DNA of 64,000 bases from Flavobacterium sp. DG2-3 (GTDB lineage: Bacteria > Bacteroidota > Bacteroidia > Flavobacteriales > Flavobacteriaceae): contig NZ_JAVAMB010000001.1 in NCBI RefSeq assembly GCF_030730925.1, positions 496,001-560,000 on the forward strand. Direction: 5' to 3'. Numbering within the stretch: the first letter of the stretch is position 1; every line of letters begins with the position of its first letter. The translations under genes and the position numbers were made by a program. Below are positions 35,928 to 44,393 of this stretch, one piece after another. The notes under the pieces are model-generated. The model was not told the origin of the DNA. It did not search any database and worked only from the letters and a program-made list of their open reading frames with translations.

Positions 35928-37433
35928 ATGTCAAAGCAAGTTCGTGTGCGTTTTGCACCAAGTCCGACTGGACCATTACATATTGGCGGAGTGCGTACTG
36001 CCCTATTTAATTATTTATTTGCCAAAAAACATAACGGTGTTTTTTATCTGAGAATTGAAGATACAGATCAGACCCGTTTTGTTCCAGGAGCTGAAGCTTA
36101 CATTATGGAAGCTTTGGAATGGTTAGGAATTGCTCCTGAAGAAACAGTTGGAAAAAATGAAAAATTTGGTCCGTACAGACAAAGCGAACGTAAAGATTTA
36201 TACCAACAATATGCCGATCAATTAATAAATTCGGGTTGGGCATATTATGCTTTTGATACTCCGGAAGCTTTGGATGCTCATAGAAAACAGCATGAAGCAG
36301 AAGGAAAAACATTTATTTACAATCATCATAATCGTGAAAAACTAGATACTTCTTTAGTAATTTCTGCAGAAGAAACGGCTAAGAGAATTGCAAATGGTGA
36401 ACATTATGTTATTCGTTTTAAAACTCCAGTTGATGAAACTTTGCATTTGAAAGATATTATTCGTGGCGATGTTAAGTTCGAAACGAATCTTTTGGATGAT
36501 AAAGTTCTTTTCAAAAGTGACGGAATGCCAACTTATCATTTGGCTAATATTGTTGATGATCATTTAATGGAAACTTCACATGTAATTCGTGGAGAAGAAT
36601 GGTTGCCTTCTATGCCACTTCACGTTTTATTATACAGAGCTTTTAATTGGGAAGCTCCAGAATTTGCACATTTACCTTTGATTTTGAAACCAATTGGAAA
36701 TGGTAAATTATCAAAAAGAGATGGAGACAAAATGGGATTCCCAGTATTTCCTTTAGAATGGAAAACAGAAGAAGGCATTTCATCTGGTTATAGAGAAAAA
36801 GGATTTTTCCCAGAAGCAGTTGTAAACTTCCTTGCTTTACTTGGATGGAATGATGGAACTGATAAAGAAATTTATTCTCTAGAAGAATTGGCTGCATCTT
36901 TTGACTTGAGCAGAGTTCACAAAGCTGGAGCAAAATTTGATCCTGAAAAAAATAAATGGTTTAACCACCAATATTTAATAAAACAAAATGATGCAGATTT
37001 AGCAAAAGACTTCACTCCTATTTTAGTAAAAAAAGGTGTTGCCATTTCTAAATATGATATTACAAGAATTGTTTCTTTGATTAAAGAAAGAGCCAATTTT
37101 GTTTCTGATTTTTGGGATTTAACAGATTTCTTTTTCCAAGCACCAACAGCTTACGATGAAAAAGCAAGCAAAAATTGGAAGGAAGAAACACCAGCTTTAA
37201 TGCAAGAATTGATTTCGACTCTTGAATATATTGATGGTTTTGATTCTGCTAATATCGAAGCCATCGTAAAAGATTGGTTAACTAAAAATGAAATCGGAAT
37301 GGGGAAAGTGATGCAACCTTTCCGTCTTAGTTTGGTTGGAGCTTTAAAAGGTCCTCACCTATTTGACATTGTAGAAATCATTGGAAAAAAAGAAACTATT
37401 TCTAGAATTCAGAAAGCGATTTCAATTTTATAA
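35928..37433 (+). CDS. gltX: Glutamate--tRNA ligase
   Basis: 501 residues from MSKQVRVRFAPSPTGPLHIG. The HIGH-type motif is PLHIGGVRTALFN and the KMSKS equivalent is GKLSKRDGDKM near 258-268. A separate GlnRS is encoded at 41372-43489, so this should be the discriminating enzyme that charges only tRNA-Glu. The start is set by the promoter and by the family N-terminus; the frame is open seven codons further upstream. Confidence 0.95.
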   Translation: MSKQVRVRFAPSPTGPLHIGGVRTALFNYLFAKKHNGVFYLRIEDTDQTRFVPGAEAYIMEALEWLGIAPEETVGKNEKFGPYRQSERKDLYQQYADQLINSGWAYYAFDTPEALDAHRKQHEAEGKTFIYNHHNREKLDTSLVISAEETAKRIANGEHYVIRFKTPVDETLHLKDIIRGDVKFETNLLDDKVLFKSDGMPTYHLANIVDDHLMETSHVIRGEEWLPSMPLHVLLYRAFNWEAPEFAHLPLILKPIGNGKLSKRDGDKMGFPVFPLEWKTEEGISSGYREKGFFPEAVVNFLALLGWNDGTDKEIYSLEELAASFDLSRVHKAGAKFDPEKNKWFNHQYLIKQNDADLAKDFTPILVKKGVAISKYDITRIVSLIKERANFVSDFWDLTDFFFQAPTAYDEKASKNWKEETPALMQELISTLEYIDGFDSANIEAIVKDWLTKNEIGMGKVMQPFRLSLVGALKGPHLFDIVEIIGKKETISRIQKAISIL

Positions 37434-37442
37434 AGAAATTTT

Positions 37443-37565
37443 ACCATTAAGATATTAAGATAATTAAGCTTGACTTGATGGTAAAAATTGAGAAAGTTTT
37501 TTTAAGATCATAAAGCTTAATTGTCTTGACAAAGATTGTCTTAATTACCTTAATGCCTTAATGGT
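37443..37565. repeat. 123-bp element with 26-bp terminal inverted repeats
   Basis: The left end, from ACCATTAAG (37443-37468), and the right end (37540-37565) are reverse complements at 23 of 26 positions and consist of repeated ATTAAG words. The interior carries AAGCTTAATTGTCTTGAC-type sequence related to the arms. It looks like a short palindromic extragenic element. Confidence 0.72.
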
Positions 37566-37578
37566 TCAAAAAAAAATC

Positions 37579-37620
37579 AAACGCTAAGTAACATCTCAAA
37601 AATGTTCTTAGCGTTTTTTT
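37579..37620 (+). terminator. Terminator after gltX
   Basis: AAACGCTAAGTAACAT pairs with ATGTTCTTAGCGTTT with one mismatch, and a T-run follows. Confidence 0.85.
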
Positions 37621-37690
37621 AATGTTTAATAATTTTCATTTAGAAGAATTTTCGTAATTTACCAGAATCATAAACATAAATTAAATAACC

Positions 37691-38674
37691 ATGGGTACAG
37701 GATTAATTATCTTTTTAGTATTGGCATTCTTCATTTTTATGTCGTCTTTCTTTACTGTAAAACAACAAACTTCAGTTGTTATCGAACGATTTGGAAAATT
37801 TCAAAGTGTTAGAAATTCAGGATTACAATTAAAAATTCCGATTGTTGATAGATTGGCCGGACGTGTAAATCTTAAAATTCAGCAGCTGGATGTTATCATC
37901 GAAACTAAAACTAGAGACAACGTTTTTATCAAAATGAAAGTTTCAGTTCAGTTTAAAGTGATTCAAGAAAAAGTATACGAAGCATTTTATAAACTAGAAT
38001 ATCCACACGATCAGATTACTTCTTATGTATTTGATGTTGTTCGTGCCGAAGTTCCGAAACTAAAATTGGATGACGTATTTGAAAGAAAAGATGATATCGC
38101 AGTTGCAGTAAAACGTGAATTGAACGAAGCAATGTCTACTTACGGATACGATATCATCAATACTTTGGTTACTGATATTGATCCAGATATCCAGGTAAAA
38201 AATGCAATGAACAGAATCAACGCTGCTGATAGAGAAAAAACAGCTGCAGAATTTGAAGCTGAAAGTTCTAGAATTAGAATCGTTGCAAAAGCAAAAGCCG
38301 AAGCTGAAAGTAAACGTTTGCAAGGACAAGGTATTGCAGATCAACGTCGTGAAATTGCAAGAGGTCTTGTAGAAAGTGTTGAAGTTTTGAACAATGTGGG
38401 TATTAATTCTCAAGAAGCTTCTGCCCTAATTGTAGTAACTCAACATTATGATACTTTACAATCTATTGGATCTGATACAAACTCTAACTTGATTCTTCTT
38501 CCAAATTCTCCACAAGCTGGAAGCGATATGCTAAATAATATGGTTGCTTCGTTTACAGCTTCTAACCAAGTTGGAGAAATGATGAAAAAGAATACTCCTA
38601 AAAAAGTAGAAAAACATAAACCAACTCAACAGCAATCTGGTTATGAAGATGACACTCAACCAGAAGTTCAATAA
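37691..38674 (+). CDS. SPFH/Band 7 membrane protein (stomatin/QmcA-like)
   Basis: 327 residues. An N-terminal membrane helix (5-22) is followed by the SPFH domain: QQTSVVIERFGKFQSVRNSG, LQLKIPIVDRLAGRVNLKIQ, then the coiled coil AADREKTAAEFEAESSRIRI and AKAEAESKRLQGQGIADQRR, and the conserved NVGINSQEASALIVVTQHYD. It oligomerises into membrane microdomains and usually controls membrane proteases. No NfeD or protease partner gene is adjacent. Confidence 0.9.
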   Translation: MGTGLIIFLVLAFFIFMSSFFTVKQQTSVVIERFGKFQSVRNSGLQLKIPIVDRLAGRVNLKIQQLDVIIETKTRDNVFIKMKVSVQFKVIQEKVYEAFYKLEYPHDQITSYVFDVVRAEVPKLKLDDVFERKDDIAVAVKRELNEAMSTYGYDIINTLVTDIDPDIQVKNAMNRINAADREKTAAEFEAESSRIRIVAKAKAEAESKRLQGQGIADQRREIARGLVESVEVLNNVGINSQEASALIVVTQHYDTLQSIGSDTNSNLILLPNSPQAGSDMLNNMVASFTASNQVGEMMKKNTPKKVEKHKPTQQQSGYEDDTQPEVQ

Positions 38675-38684
38675 TAATTGAAAT

Positions 38685-38714
38685 AAAAAAAGAGGCTTAA
38701 TTGCCTCTTTTTTT
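38685..38714. terminator. Bidirectional terminator
   Basis: AAAAAAAGAGGC and GCCTCTTTTTTT around a 6-base loop. The stop codon of the leftward gene (38697) lies in the loop. Confidence 0.85.
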
Positions 38715-38951
38715 ATTCATAAACCAATTGATAACAAATGGTAAAAGCGATTGTAAAATTTCTGGAAATGATTTTTTGACATAACCTGTATAAGATGAAA
38801 TAAAACCATTTACCATATTTTGCGGTGTGATGCTTTCTTTAGTTTTCTGAAAACTCAAAACCAATTTCTGATAATTGATTTCTTTTTCGAGTTTTAGAAT
38901 TTCCAGATCCCTTTCAATCTCAGCATACGAAGAGTATTTTTTTCTTTCCAT
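38697..38951 (-). CDS. Small conserved protein of the ytxH/holin cluster (DUF6327-like)
   Basis: 84 residues: a charged N-terminal helix (YAEIERDLEILKLEKEINYQ), then GFISSYTGYVKKSF and a weakly hydrophobic C-terminal helix (LLPFVINWFM). It begins 3 bp after the holin-like gene ends, so they are one unit. Position and pattern match short proteins that accompany YtxH and holin-like genes in Bacteroidota. The function is unknown. Confidence 0.65.
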   Translation of the reverse strand: MERKKYSSYAEIERDLEILKLEKEINYQKLVLSFQKTKESITPQNMVNGFISSYTGYVKKSFPEILQSLLPFVINWFMNKKRGN

Positions 38952-38954
38952 AAA

Positions 38955-39305
38955 TTAATCATTAAAAAAGATTTCTGAAAATTTTTCTAAAATTGGTCCC
39001 TCCACCATCTTATCTTTTATAAAGAAAAGTAAAACAGTTATAACCAAATAGATTCCTCCTACTGTTAAAAAACCGAGAGCATTACTTTCAAACAAAGAAC
39101 CAAAAGCATAAGCTGCAGCAAAAGATCCAAAAATTAAGACCATACTAAAACACAACAAAATCAAAGTAAACTTAAAAATCAGAGTTGTAGATTTCATTGC
39201 AACCTTAAAGCCCCAAAGTTTGTAATACGCTAAATGGCTTTCAATATATTCTTTAGCCTGATCCTGAACTTTTTCAGTGTTTTCTTTTAATTCTTCAAAA
39301 GCCAT
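38955..39305 (-). CDS. Holin-X-like two-helix membrane protein
   Basis: 116 residues. An amphipathic N-terminus (KENTEKVQDQAKEYIESHLA) precedes two strong membrane helices at about 42-68 (TLIFKFTLILLCFSMVLIFG) and 78-96. The layout fits the putative Actinobacterial Holin-X/phage_holin_3-like family, which is chromosomal and not necessarily phage-related. It forms a three-gene cluster with ytxH upstream and the 84-residue protein downstream. Membrane-stress function is inferred. Confidence 0.72.
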   Translation of the reverse strand: MAFEELKENTEKVQDQAKEYIESHLAYYKLWGFKVAMKSTTLIFKFTLILLCFSMVLIFGSFAAAYAFGSLFESNALGFLTVGGIYLVITVLLFFIKDKMVEGPILEKFSEIFFND

Positions 39306-39326
39306 AATTAAAATTTTAAATAAAAA

Positions 39327-39372
39327 AAAAGCACAAACTATCTTATAAAAATAAGCCAGTATTGTGCTTTAT
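39327..39372 (-). terminator. Terminator or attenuator after the ytxH-type gene
   Basis: AAAGCACAA and TTGTGCTTT close a 46-base hairpin, and a long T-run follows on the minus strand. Readthrough would be needed to express the holin-like gene from the same promoter. Confidence 0.7.
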
Positions 39373-39379
39373 AAAAATA

Positions 39380-39706
39380 TTATTTCTGAAGTTTAGCGTT
39401 CTGTGCTTTTAATTCAGCAAGTTTAGTTTCTAAAAAAGTAATTACTTCTTCTGTTTTGTGACTAACATTTGATAATAAATCATTTAAAGTTCCATCCAGG
39501 TTTTTTGTTGCGCCAGTAAATTTTTCACGCAGAACTTCAGAACTTGCATCAAACGAATCTTTTAGATTATGTTTGGCGTCATCAATTCCTTCTTTTAATT
39601 TAGCTCTGGTTTTTGATCCTTTATCTGGAGCAAATAAAATCCCGATCGCTGCTCCTGCCGCTGCCGCTGCTAAAATTGCCGCTGCTGTATTTAAATTTTT
39701 AGACAT
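39380..39706 (-). CDS. YtxH-domain protein
   Basis: 108 residues. A small Ala/Gly-rich membrane helix (AAAILAAAAAGAAIGILFAP) is followed by DKGSKTRAKLKEGIDDAKHN, the YtxH (gas-vesicle-protein-like) signature, then a coiled coil. The family is linked to general stress in Gram-positives; its role in Flavobacterium is unknown. It is the first gene of the three-gene cluster. Confidence 0.82.
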   Translation of the reverse strand: MSKNLNTAAAILAAAAAGAAIGILFAPDKGSKTRAKLKEGIDDAKHNLKDSFDASSEVLREKFTGATKNLDGTLNDLLSNVSHKTEEVITFLETKLAELKAQNAKLQK

Positions 39707-39799
39707 GATAGTTACAATTTAAAATTATTAATAAAGATACTCTTTTTTAAACTGATAAAACTTTGATTAATTGTAATTTACAAAAATTTAACAGTATTA

Positions 39800-40279
39800 T
39801 TAATACACATAACCTACAGCTTCGTATTTGCCATCTCCCTTATCAACAATGCTAACAAAAGGATAACCATTTGAAGCCGATTTAGTTTTGATTCTCATAG
39901 CAGTTTGGTTCTGATTTGCAATTGGCGGTTCGCCTTTTGTCCTAGTCGAGACCCCAGTAAAACTAGCAGCTTGTTTCAGCCCTATTGTTTTTTCTTGTGG
40001 TAAAACAGTAACCATTTTGTAATCGTCTTTTGAATCTACTACTATTTTATCAGAAACTTTCTGAGTTTGTTTTGTTTGTTTGTTAGTAATTGATGAAACG
40101 GCGTGTTTACTAATTTTGATTTCTTCAGAACTTCCGTTTAAATTATAATAAACAAAACCATTTTCGTTTTTAATAAAATTTACATCAAGTTCTTCTCCAT
40201 TGTGTTTTGTAATTTGATGTGTTTGTGAAATTGCTACGTTTGCAAATAACAATGCTAGTGTGAAATATAAAATTTTCAT
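39800..40279 (-). CDS. Secreted hypothetical protein
   Basis: 159 residues with an 18-19 residue signal peptide (MKILYFTLALLFANVAIS). The N-terminal mature part (DVNFIKNENGFVYYNLNGSS) is beta-rich and resembles short periplasmic domains that bind no known ligand. It ends YPFVSIVDKGDGKYEAVGYVY. No family is recognised. It faces the long gene-free AT-rich tract to its right. Confidence 0.65.
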   Translation of the reverse strand: MKILYFTLALLFANVAISQTHQITKHNGEELDVNFIKNENGFVYYNLNGSSEEIKISKHAVSSITNKQTKQTQKVSDKIVVDSKDDYKMVTVLPQEKTIGLKQAASFTGVSTRTKGEPPIANQNQTAMRIKTKSASNGYPFVSIVDKGDGKYEAVGYVY

Positions 40280-41330
40280 GATAATTAGATTTAAAATTAA
40301 AAATTGTCAGATTTGAAATTTAAAAACTAAACTTTCACACAAATTCAACATTATGGAATTTTGTACATTATGATATAATTTGAAAAATATCTTTTTTACG
40401 ATAGAAATTATCAAAACTTACATCACAATAAAAATCAGAACATAAAATTGTCTTTTTGGGAAATCAATTTTGAAAACTATTGTTATAAAAATTACGAGTT
40501 TCTAAAAACAATAAATTTCAACTTAGATTCTTTACGGCAAATTTTAATTTTTTACAAAAATCATCTCTGACTTTTGATAGTGAGTTAAAAATAGCAGTTT
40601 TATAAACAATTGTGTGTTAACAAGCCGTTAAACTGACTAAAATGACAGTAAAAATTAAAATAAAGACTGTAAATAAACAATAATATAAAAAATGAGTTAT
40701 CTATCAGCTAAGTTTTAAAAACGTCTTAAAATTGATGTATGAAGGCTAAAATTAATCTATAAAAACTATTGTTTTTAATTTTACCATCGTTTTTATAAAT
40801 AATAGTTAAAAACTAAAATTATAAAAATTTAATAATAAAAATTTATTATTATAAAATGGAGGGCAAAAATTAAAAAAATAAGAAAAAACTCTAATTTTAA
40901 TTATTCGAAAGGAAAATCGAGAATAAAAAGTTAGAAAATTAAAATAAAGAGTTTAAATAAATGAAAATGTAAAAAAGGTCTTCTCTACTCAACTATTTTT
41001 TATTTTTGCTTAATATTAATTTATGGAGGTCTATTTTTATCTATAAAATTAATTAAAAATAAAATATTAATAGTTTTTATAAATAATAAATTAAATTGAT
41101 TAAAAATATAAAATAATATTATTAAAAACTATAAAAATAAATTTAACTGCAAAATCTTAAGACAAAAAAACTAAAAACTAAATTAAAGACTTCTAATAAA
41201 CTTAAATTTAAAAAATGAATTAGTTATCCAATAAAATTTTATTTTCTATTAAAATCAATTTATGAAAGTCACTTTTAATCTATAAAAATTATAAAATTTA
41301 AAATTTTAATAGTAAATCTATATAATAAAA
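40280..41330. repeat. 1.05-kb gene-free AT-rich tract with three diverged copies of one unit
   Basis: No open frame of meaningful length. Three related blocks start near 40650, 40930 and 41165. Each begins with an AATTAAAATAAAGA(C/G)T-like stretch, continues with GTTATCTATCAG- or GTTATCCAATA-like text, and then carries AATTGATGTATGAAGG, ATTAATTTATGGAGGT or CAATTTATGAAAGT followed by (A/T)ATCTATAAAA. GTTTTTATAAATAATA follows in the first two. Spacing is about 240-280 bp. The copies are heavily diverged. Confidence 0.6.
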
Positions 41331-41354
41331 AAAAGCGCTTATAAAAGCGCTTTT
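41331..41354 (-). terminator. Terminator after glnS
   Basis: AAAAGCGCTT and AAGCGCTTTT around a short loop, with a long T-run on the minus strand. Confidence 0.85.
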
Positions 41355-41371
41355 CATAAATTTAGTTGATA

Positions 41372-43489
41372 CTACTTCTTCACCATTTCTGAAAGAATTT
41401 CAATTTCTCTTTCAGAAGCATTTTTTGGTGGATTTGAATATAATTTCAAAATTTCATCATCGTATTGATTTCTCAAACTTTCACTTTCAATATCTCTTAA
41501 ATTTAAAAGTGCTTTTGAACGAACATAAGTCGATTCACTTTTTAAAGACATCGAATATAATTTTTTGATATCTTCTTCTTCAAAATCTGTAGATTTCCAG
41601 TTTGAATATTTTAAAATAAACTGAGAAAACAACAGCGAAGCCTTATTATTGTTGATATTTTTCTTTAATGAATTCTGTATCAAAGAGAAACTTGATATAT
41701 TTTTGATGTTCTCTCCTATTGCACTTTCTATTGCAATTCGTTCTGGCTTACTCTCAACTTTAAAATATTTGTTGATTTCCTTCAAAGAATTATTAATGCT
41801 GTTTTCCTCTTTTTTACCTTTTTCTTCCCAAGCATCTTTCAATCCAACAGTTTTGTTAAACACTAATTTTGAAGGAGTTGAGTCTTTATCAACAGTAAAA
41901 TATCCTAAACGTTGAAATTGGAATTTATCTTCGTTTTGAGCTGTTGATAAACTTGGTTCCACATATCCAGTAACAATTTCTAACGAATTTGGATTCACAA
42001 AGTCTAAGAAATTTTTCTCTTTATAACTGTCCGGAGCTTCGTCTGTAAACAAACGATCGTATAAACGAACTTCTGCTTCCAAAGCATGTTTGATAGAAAC
42101 CCAATGCAATGTTCCAGATACTTTTCTTTGGCTTGCTTCTGTCCCACTTCCGCTTAAAGAATCGGTATCATAAGTTACATGAATTTCTGTAATATTACCT
42201 GCATCATCTTTGACAACTGATTCTCCTTTAATGATATACGCATTTTTAAGACGCACTTCTTTTCCTAAAGTCAAACGGAAATATTTAGCTGGAGCTTCTT
42301 CTAAAAAGTCTTCTCTTTCTATGTATAATTCACGAGAAAAAGGCACTTTTCTGAAACCTGCATTTTCATCTTCCTGGTTATTTTCTGCTTCTAACCACTC
42401 CTCTTTTCCTTCTGGATAATTGGTAATTACCAGTTTTACAGGATCTAAAACAGCCATTACACGAGGTGCAATTTTGTTCAAATCTTCACGAATACAGAAT
42501 TCTAAAACCGATACATTGATCAAATTATCACGTTTTGCAATACCAATTGTATTAGCAAAATTACGTAAAGATGCTGCTGTATAACCACGTCTTCTTAATC
42601 CAGAAATGGTTGACATTCTTGGATCATCCCAACCGTTAACATGCTTTTCCTTAACCAGTTGCTGTAATTTTCTTTTACTAACAACGGTATGTGATAAATT
42701 ACGTCTAGCAAATTCTCTTTGTTTTGGACGCAGTTTATTTTCGTCAAAAATCTGATCTAAAAACCAATCATAAAGTTCACGGTGAGGCAAGAATTCTAAA
42801 GTACAAAATGAGTGAGAAATCTGCTCTAAATAATCACTCTGTCCGTGTGCCCAATCGTACATTGGATAGATTTTCCAATCGTCTCCCGTTCTATGGTGAT
42901 GTTTGTGTAAAATTCTATACATGATTGGATCACGCATTAACATGTTTGTTGATTTCATGTCAATTTTAGCACGAAGAATATGTGTACCAGCCTCAAATTC
43001 ACCGTTTTTCATTCTTTCAAAAAGATCTAAATTCTCTTCAACAGAACGATTTCTGTACGGACTATCAGTACCTACAGTTGTCGGAGTTCCTTTTTGAGCA
43101 GCCATTTCTTCAGAAGTCTGACTGTCAACATAGGCTTTATCTTTTTTAATTAATAAAACAGCCCAATCGTATAATTGTTGGAAATAATCTGAAGCATAAC
43201 ATTCTTCAGCCCAAGTATAACCTAACCATTCAACATCTTTTTTAATTGCATCAACAAATTCCTGTTCTTCTTTTTCTGGATTGGTATCGTCAAAACGTAA
43301 ATTTACAGGTGACTGATAATCAATTCCTAAACCAAAATTTAACGCAATAGAACTTGCATGCCCAATGTGTAAATAACCATTAGGTTCTGGTGGAAAACGA
43401 AAGCGAAGTTTAGTGTTTGAAAGACCTGATTTTACGTCTTCCTCTATGATTTGTTCAATAAAATTGAGTGATTTCTCTTCTGATGCCAT
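41372..43489 (-). CDS. glnS: Glutamine--tRNA ligase with an extra C-terminal helical domain
   Basis: 705 residues against about 555 in E. coli. Residues 1-557 are GlnRS: LRFRFPPEPNGYLHIGHASS (HIGH at 41-44), VVSKRKLQQL (KMSKS position) near 270, and the anticodon-binding beta-barrels ending VFNKTVGLKDAWEEKG. Residues 558-705 (SINNSLKEINKYFKVESKPE, SFSLIQNSLKKNINNN, YVRSKALLNLRDIESE) are helical with a HEAT/ARM-like feel. Some bacterial GlnRS enzymes carry a YqeY domain here, but I do not see convincing YqeY motifs. A TATCTTTG element on the minus strand (43509-43516) sits upstream of the start. It is divergent from folB. Confidence 0.92.
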   Translation of the reverse strand: MASEEKSLNFIEQIIEEDVKSGLSNTKLRFRFPPEPNGYLHIGHASSIALNFGLGIDYQSPVNLRFDDTNPEKEEQEFVDAIKKDVEWLGYTWAEECYASDYFQQLYDWAVLLIKKDKAYVDSQTSEEMAAQKGTPTTVGTDSPYRNRSVEENLDLFERMKNGEFEAGTHILRAKIDMKSTNMLMRDPIMYRILHKHHHRTGDDWKIYPMYDWAHGQSDYLEQISHSFCTLEFLPHRELYDWFLDQIFDENKLRPKQREFARRNLSHTVVSKRKLQQLVKEKHVNGWDDPRMSTISGLRRRGYTAASLRNFANTIGIAKRDNLINVSVLEFCIREDLNKIAPRVMAVLDPVKLVITNYPEGKEEWLEAENNQEDENAGFRKVPFSRELYIEREDFLEEAPAKYFRLTLGKEVRLKNAYIIKGESVVKDDAGNITEIHVTYDTDSLSGSGTEASQRKVSGTLHWVSIKHALEAEVRLYDRLFTDEAPDSYKEKNFLDFVNPNSLEIVTGYVEPSLSTAQNEDKFQFQRLGYFTVDKDSTPSKLVFNKTVGLKDAWEEKGKKEENSINNSLKEINKYFKVESKPERIAIESAIGENIKNISSFSLIQNSLKKNINNNKASLLFSQFILKYSNWKSTDFEEEDIKKLYSMSLKSESTYVRSKALLNLRDIESESLRNQYDDEILKLYSNPPKNASEREIEILSEMVKK

Positions 43490-43596
43490 TATTTTATAGT
43501 AATTTTAGCAAAGATAAAAAAAAGGTTTCAGGTTTCAGTTTTAAAGTTATCTAACTCGCATAAAACCTGAAACTTTAAACGTGAAACAATAAAAAA

Positions 43597-43956
43597 ATGG
43601 GAGTTATAAAACTTAAAAATATCCGTACTTTTTCTTACCACGGATGTTTAATTGAAGAAGGAAAAATTGGTTCTGATTACACAGTTGATTTAAAAATTAA
43701 AACCAATTTACAGAAATCAGCCGAAACAGATCATCTTTTGGACACGGTAGATTATGTTCATTTGAACAAAATTGTTGCTGAAGAAATGGCAATTCGTTCG
43801 CATTTATTAGAACATGTTGCCAAAAGAATCAATATTCGCGTATTAAATGAGATAGAAACTGTAGAAAAAACAACAGTTTGGGTTTCTAAAATTAATCCGC
43901 CTATTGGTGGTGATGTTGAATCTGTTACGATAAAAATGACGGAAATTAGAAAGTAA
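43597..43956 (+). CDS. folB: Dihydroneopterin aldolase
   Basis: 119 residues, the normal length. The N-terminus IKLKNIRTFSYHGCLIEEGK carries the conserved Y/F-x-G-x-x-x-E-E block with the pterin-binding Glu. LLEHVAKRINIRVL and VWVSKINPPIGGDVESVTIK (Lys of the active site, then PPIGG) complete the family pattern. It converts dihydroneopterin to hydroxymethyl-dihydropterin in folate synthesis. It is single, 107 bp from the divergent glnS. Confidence 0.92.
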   Translation: MGVIKLKNIRTFSYHGCLIEEGKIGSDYTVDLKIKTNLQKSAETDHLLDTVDYVHLNKIVAEEMAIRSHLLEHVAKRINIRVLNEIETVEKTTVWVSKINPPIGGDVESVTIKMTEIRK

Positions 43957-44050
43957 TTTTTAAAATTAAAATCTTAAATTTTTAAAATAGTTTATTCGAA
44001 ACTTTTGAAATTTAAAGATTTTAGTTACTTTTGCCATCCGTTCAAGTAAT

Positions 44051-44121
44051 GGCGTCGTGGCCGAGCGGCTAGGCTGGGCTCTGCAAAAGCTCCTACTCCG
44101 GTTCGAATCCGGACGATGCCT
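44051..44121 (+). tRNA. tRNA-Cys (anticodon GCA)
   Basis: Acceptor GGCGTCG pairs with CGATGCC and the discriminator is T, as required by CysRS. The D-arm is GCCGAGCGGCTAGGC. The anticodon stem GGGCT/AGCTC has loop CTGCAAA, giving anticodon GCA. The T-arm is TCCGG-TTCGAAT-CCGGA. CCA is not encoded. A terminator follows directly. Confidence 0.96.
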
Positions 44122-44122
44122 C

Positions 44123-44153
44123 AAAACCTTCAAAGCAATTTGAAGGTTTTTTT
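44123..44153 (+). terminator. Terminator after tRNA-Cys
   Basis: AAAACCTTCAAA and TTTGAAGGTTTT around a GCAA loop, followed by a T-run. Confidence 0.85.
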
Positions 44154-44185
44154 ATGTTTAATTTTTAGGAAAAATTAATTAAAGA

Positions 44186-44211
44186 TATTGGTTCGAATCC
44201 GGACCAACCCT
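44186..44211 (+). pseudogene. 3' fragment of a tRNA gene
   Basis: The 15-mer GGTTCGAATCCGGAC of the tRNA-Cys T-arm recurs at 44190-44204 and is followed by CCAACCC, like an acceptor 3' strand with discriminator T. No matching 5' part (GGGTTGG) precedes it. A terminator-like hairpin (AAAGAGATAC...GTGTCTCTTT with T-run, 44214-44244) follows, as after a real tRNA. Confidence 0.65.
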
Positions 44212-44247
44212 TTAAAAGAGATACAGAAATGTGTCTCTTTTTTTATG

Positions 44248-44333
44248 CGTCATTGCGAGGAACGAAGCAACCTCCATTATGATAATTACAACGTTGATAT
44301 GTTAGTGAGATTGCTTCGTTCCTCGCAAGGACT
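44248..44333. repeat. Palindromic extragenic element (ATTGCGAGGAACGAAGCAA type)
   Basis: CATTGCGAGGAACGAAGCAA at 44251-44270 and its reverse complement at 44311-44330 (one mismatch) enclose about 40 bases. The arm sequence is a familiar dispersed repeat of many bacterial genomes. Confidence 0.82.
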
Positions 44334-44340
44334 AAACACA

Positions 44341-44366
44341 AAAAAACCTCTGAAATTCAGAGGTTT
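44341..44366 (-). terminator. Terminator of the rnr-GIN-lysE run
   Basis: AAAAACCTCTGAA and CAGAGGTTT form a stem just past the lysE-type gene, with a T-run on the minus strand. Confidence 0.8.
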
Positions 44367-44393
44367 AATTTTATAATTTTGAGTTATTAACAA

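Noticed and set aside
38955..39305. Prophage holin
   Set aside because: The family name says holin, but no lysis or phage structural genes are near; the ytxH neighbour is typical of a chromosomal stress cluster.
43573..43587. parS half-site TTTAAACGTGAAACA upstream of folB
   Set aside because: Only one half matches and the core CACGTG is absent; probably chance.
44188..44376. 62-codon frame containing MRHCEERSN
   Set aside because: It runs through a tRNA fragment and a well-known palindromic repeat; this peptide is a familiar spurious product of that repeat.
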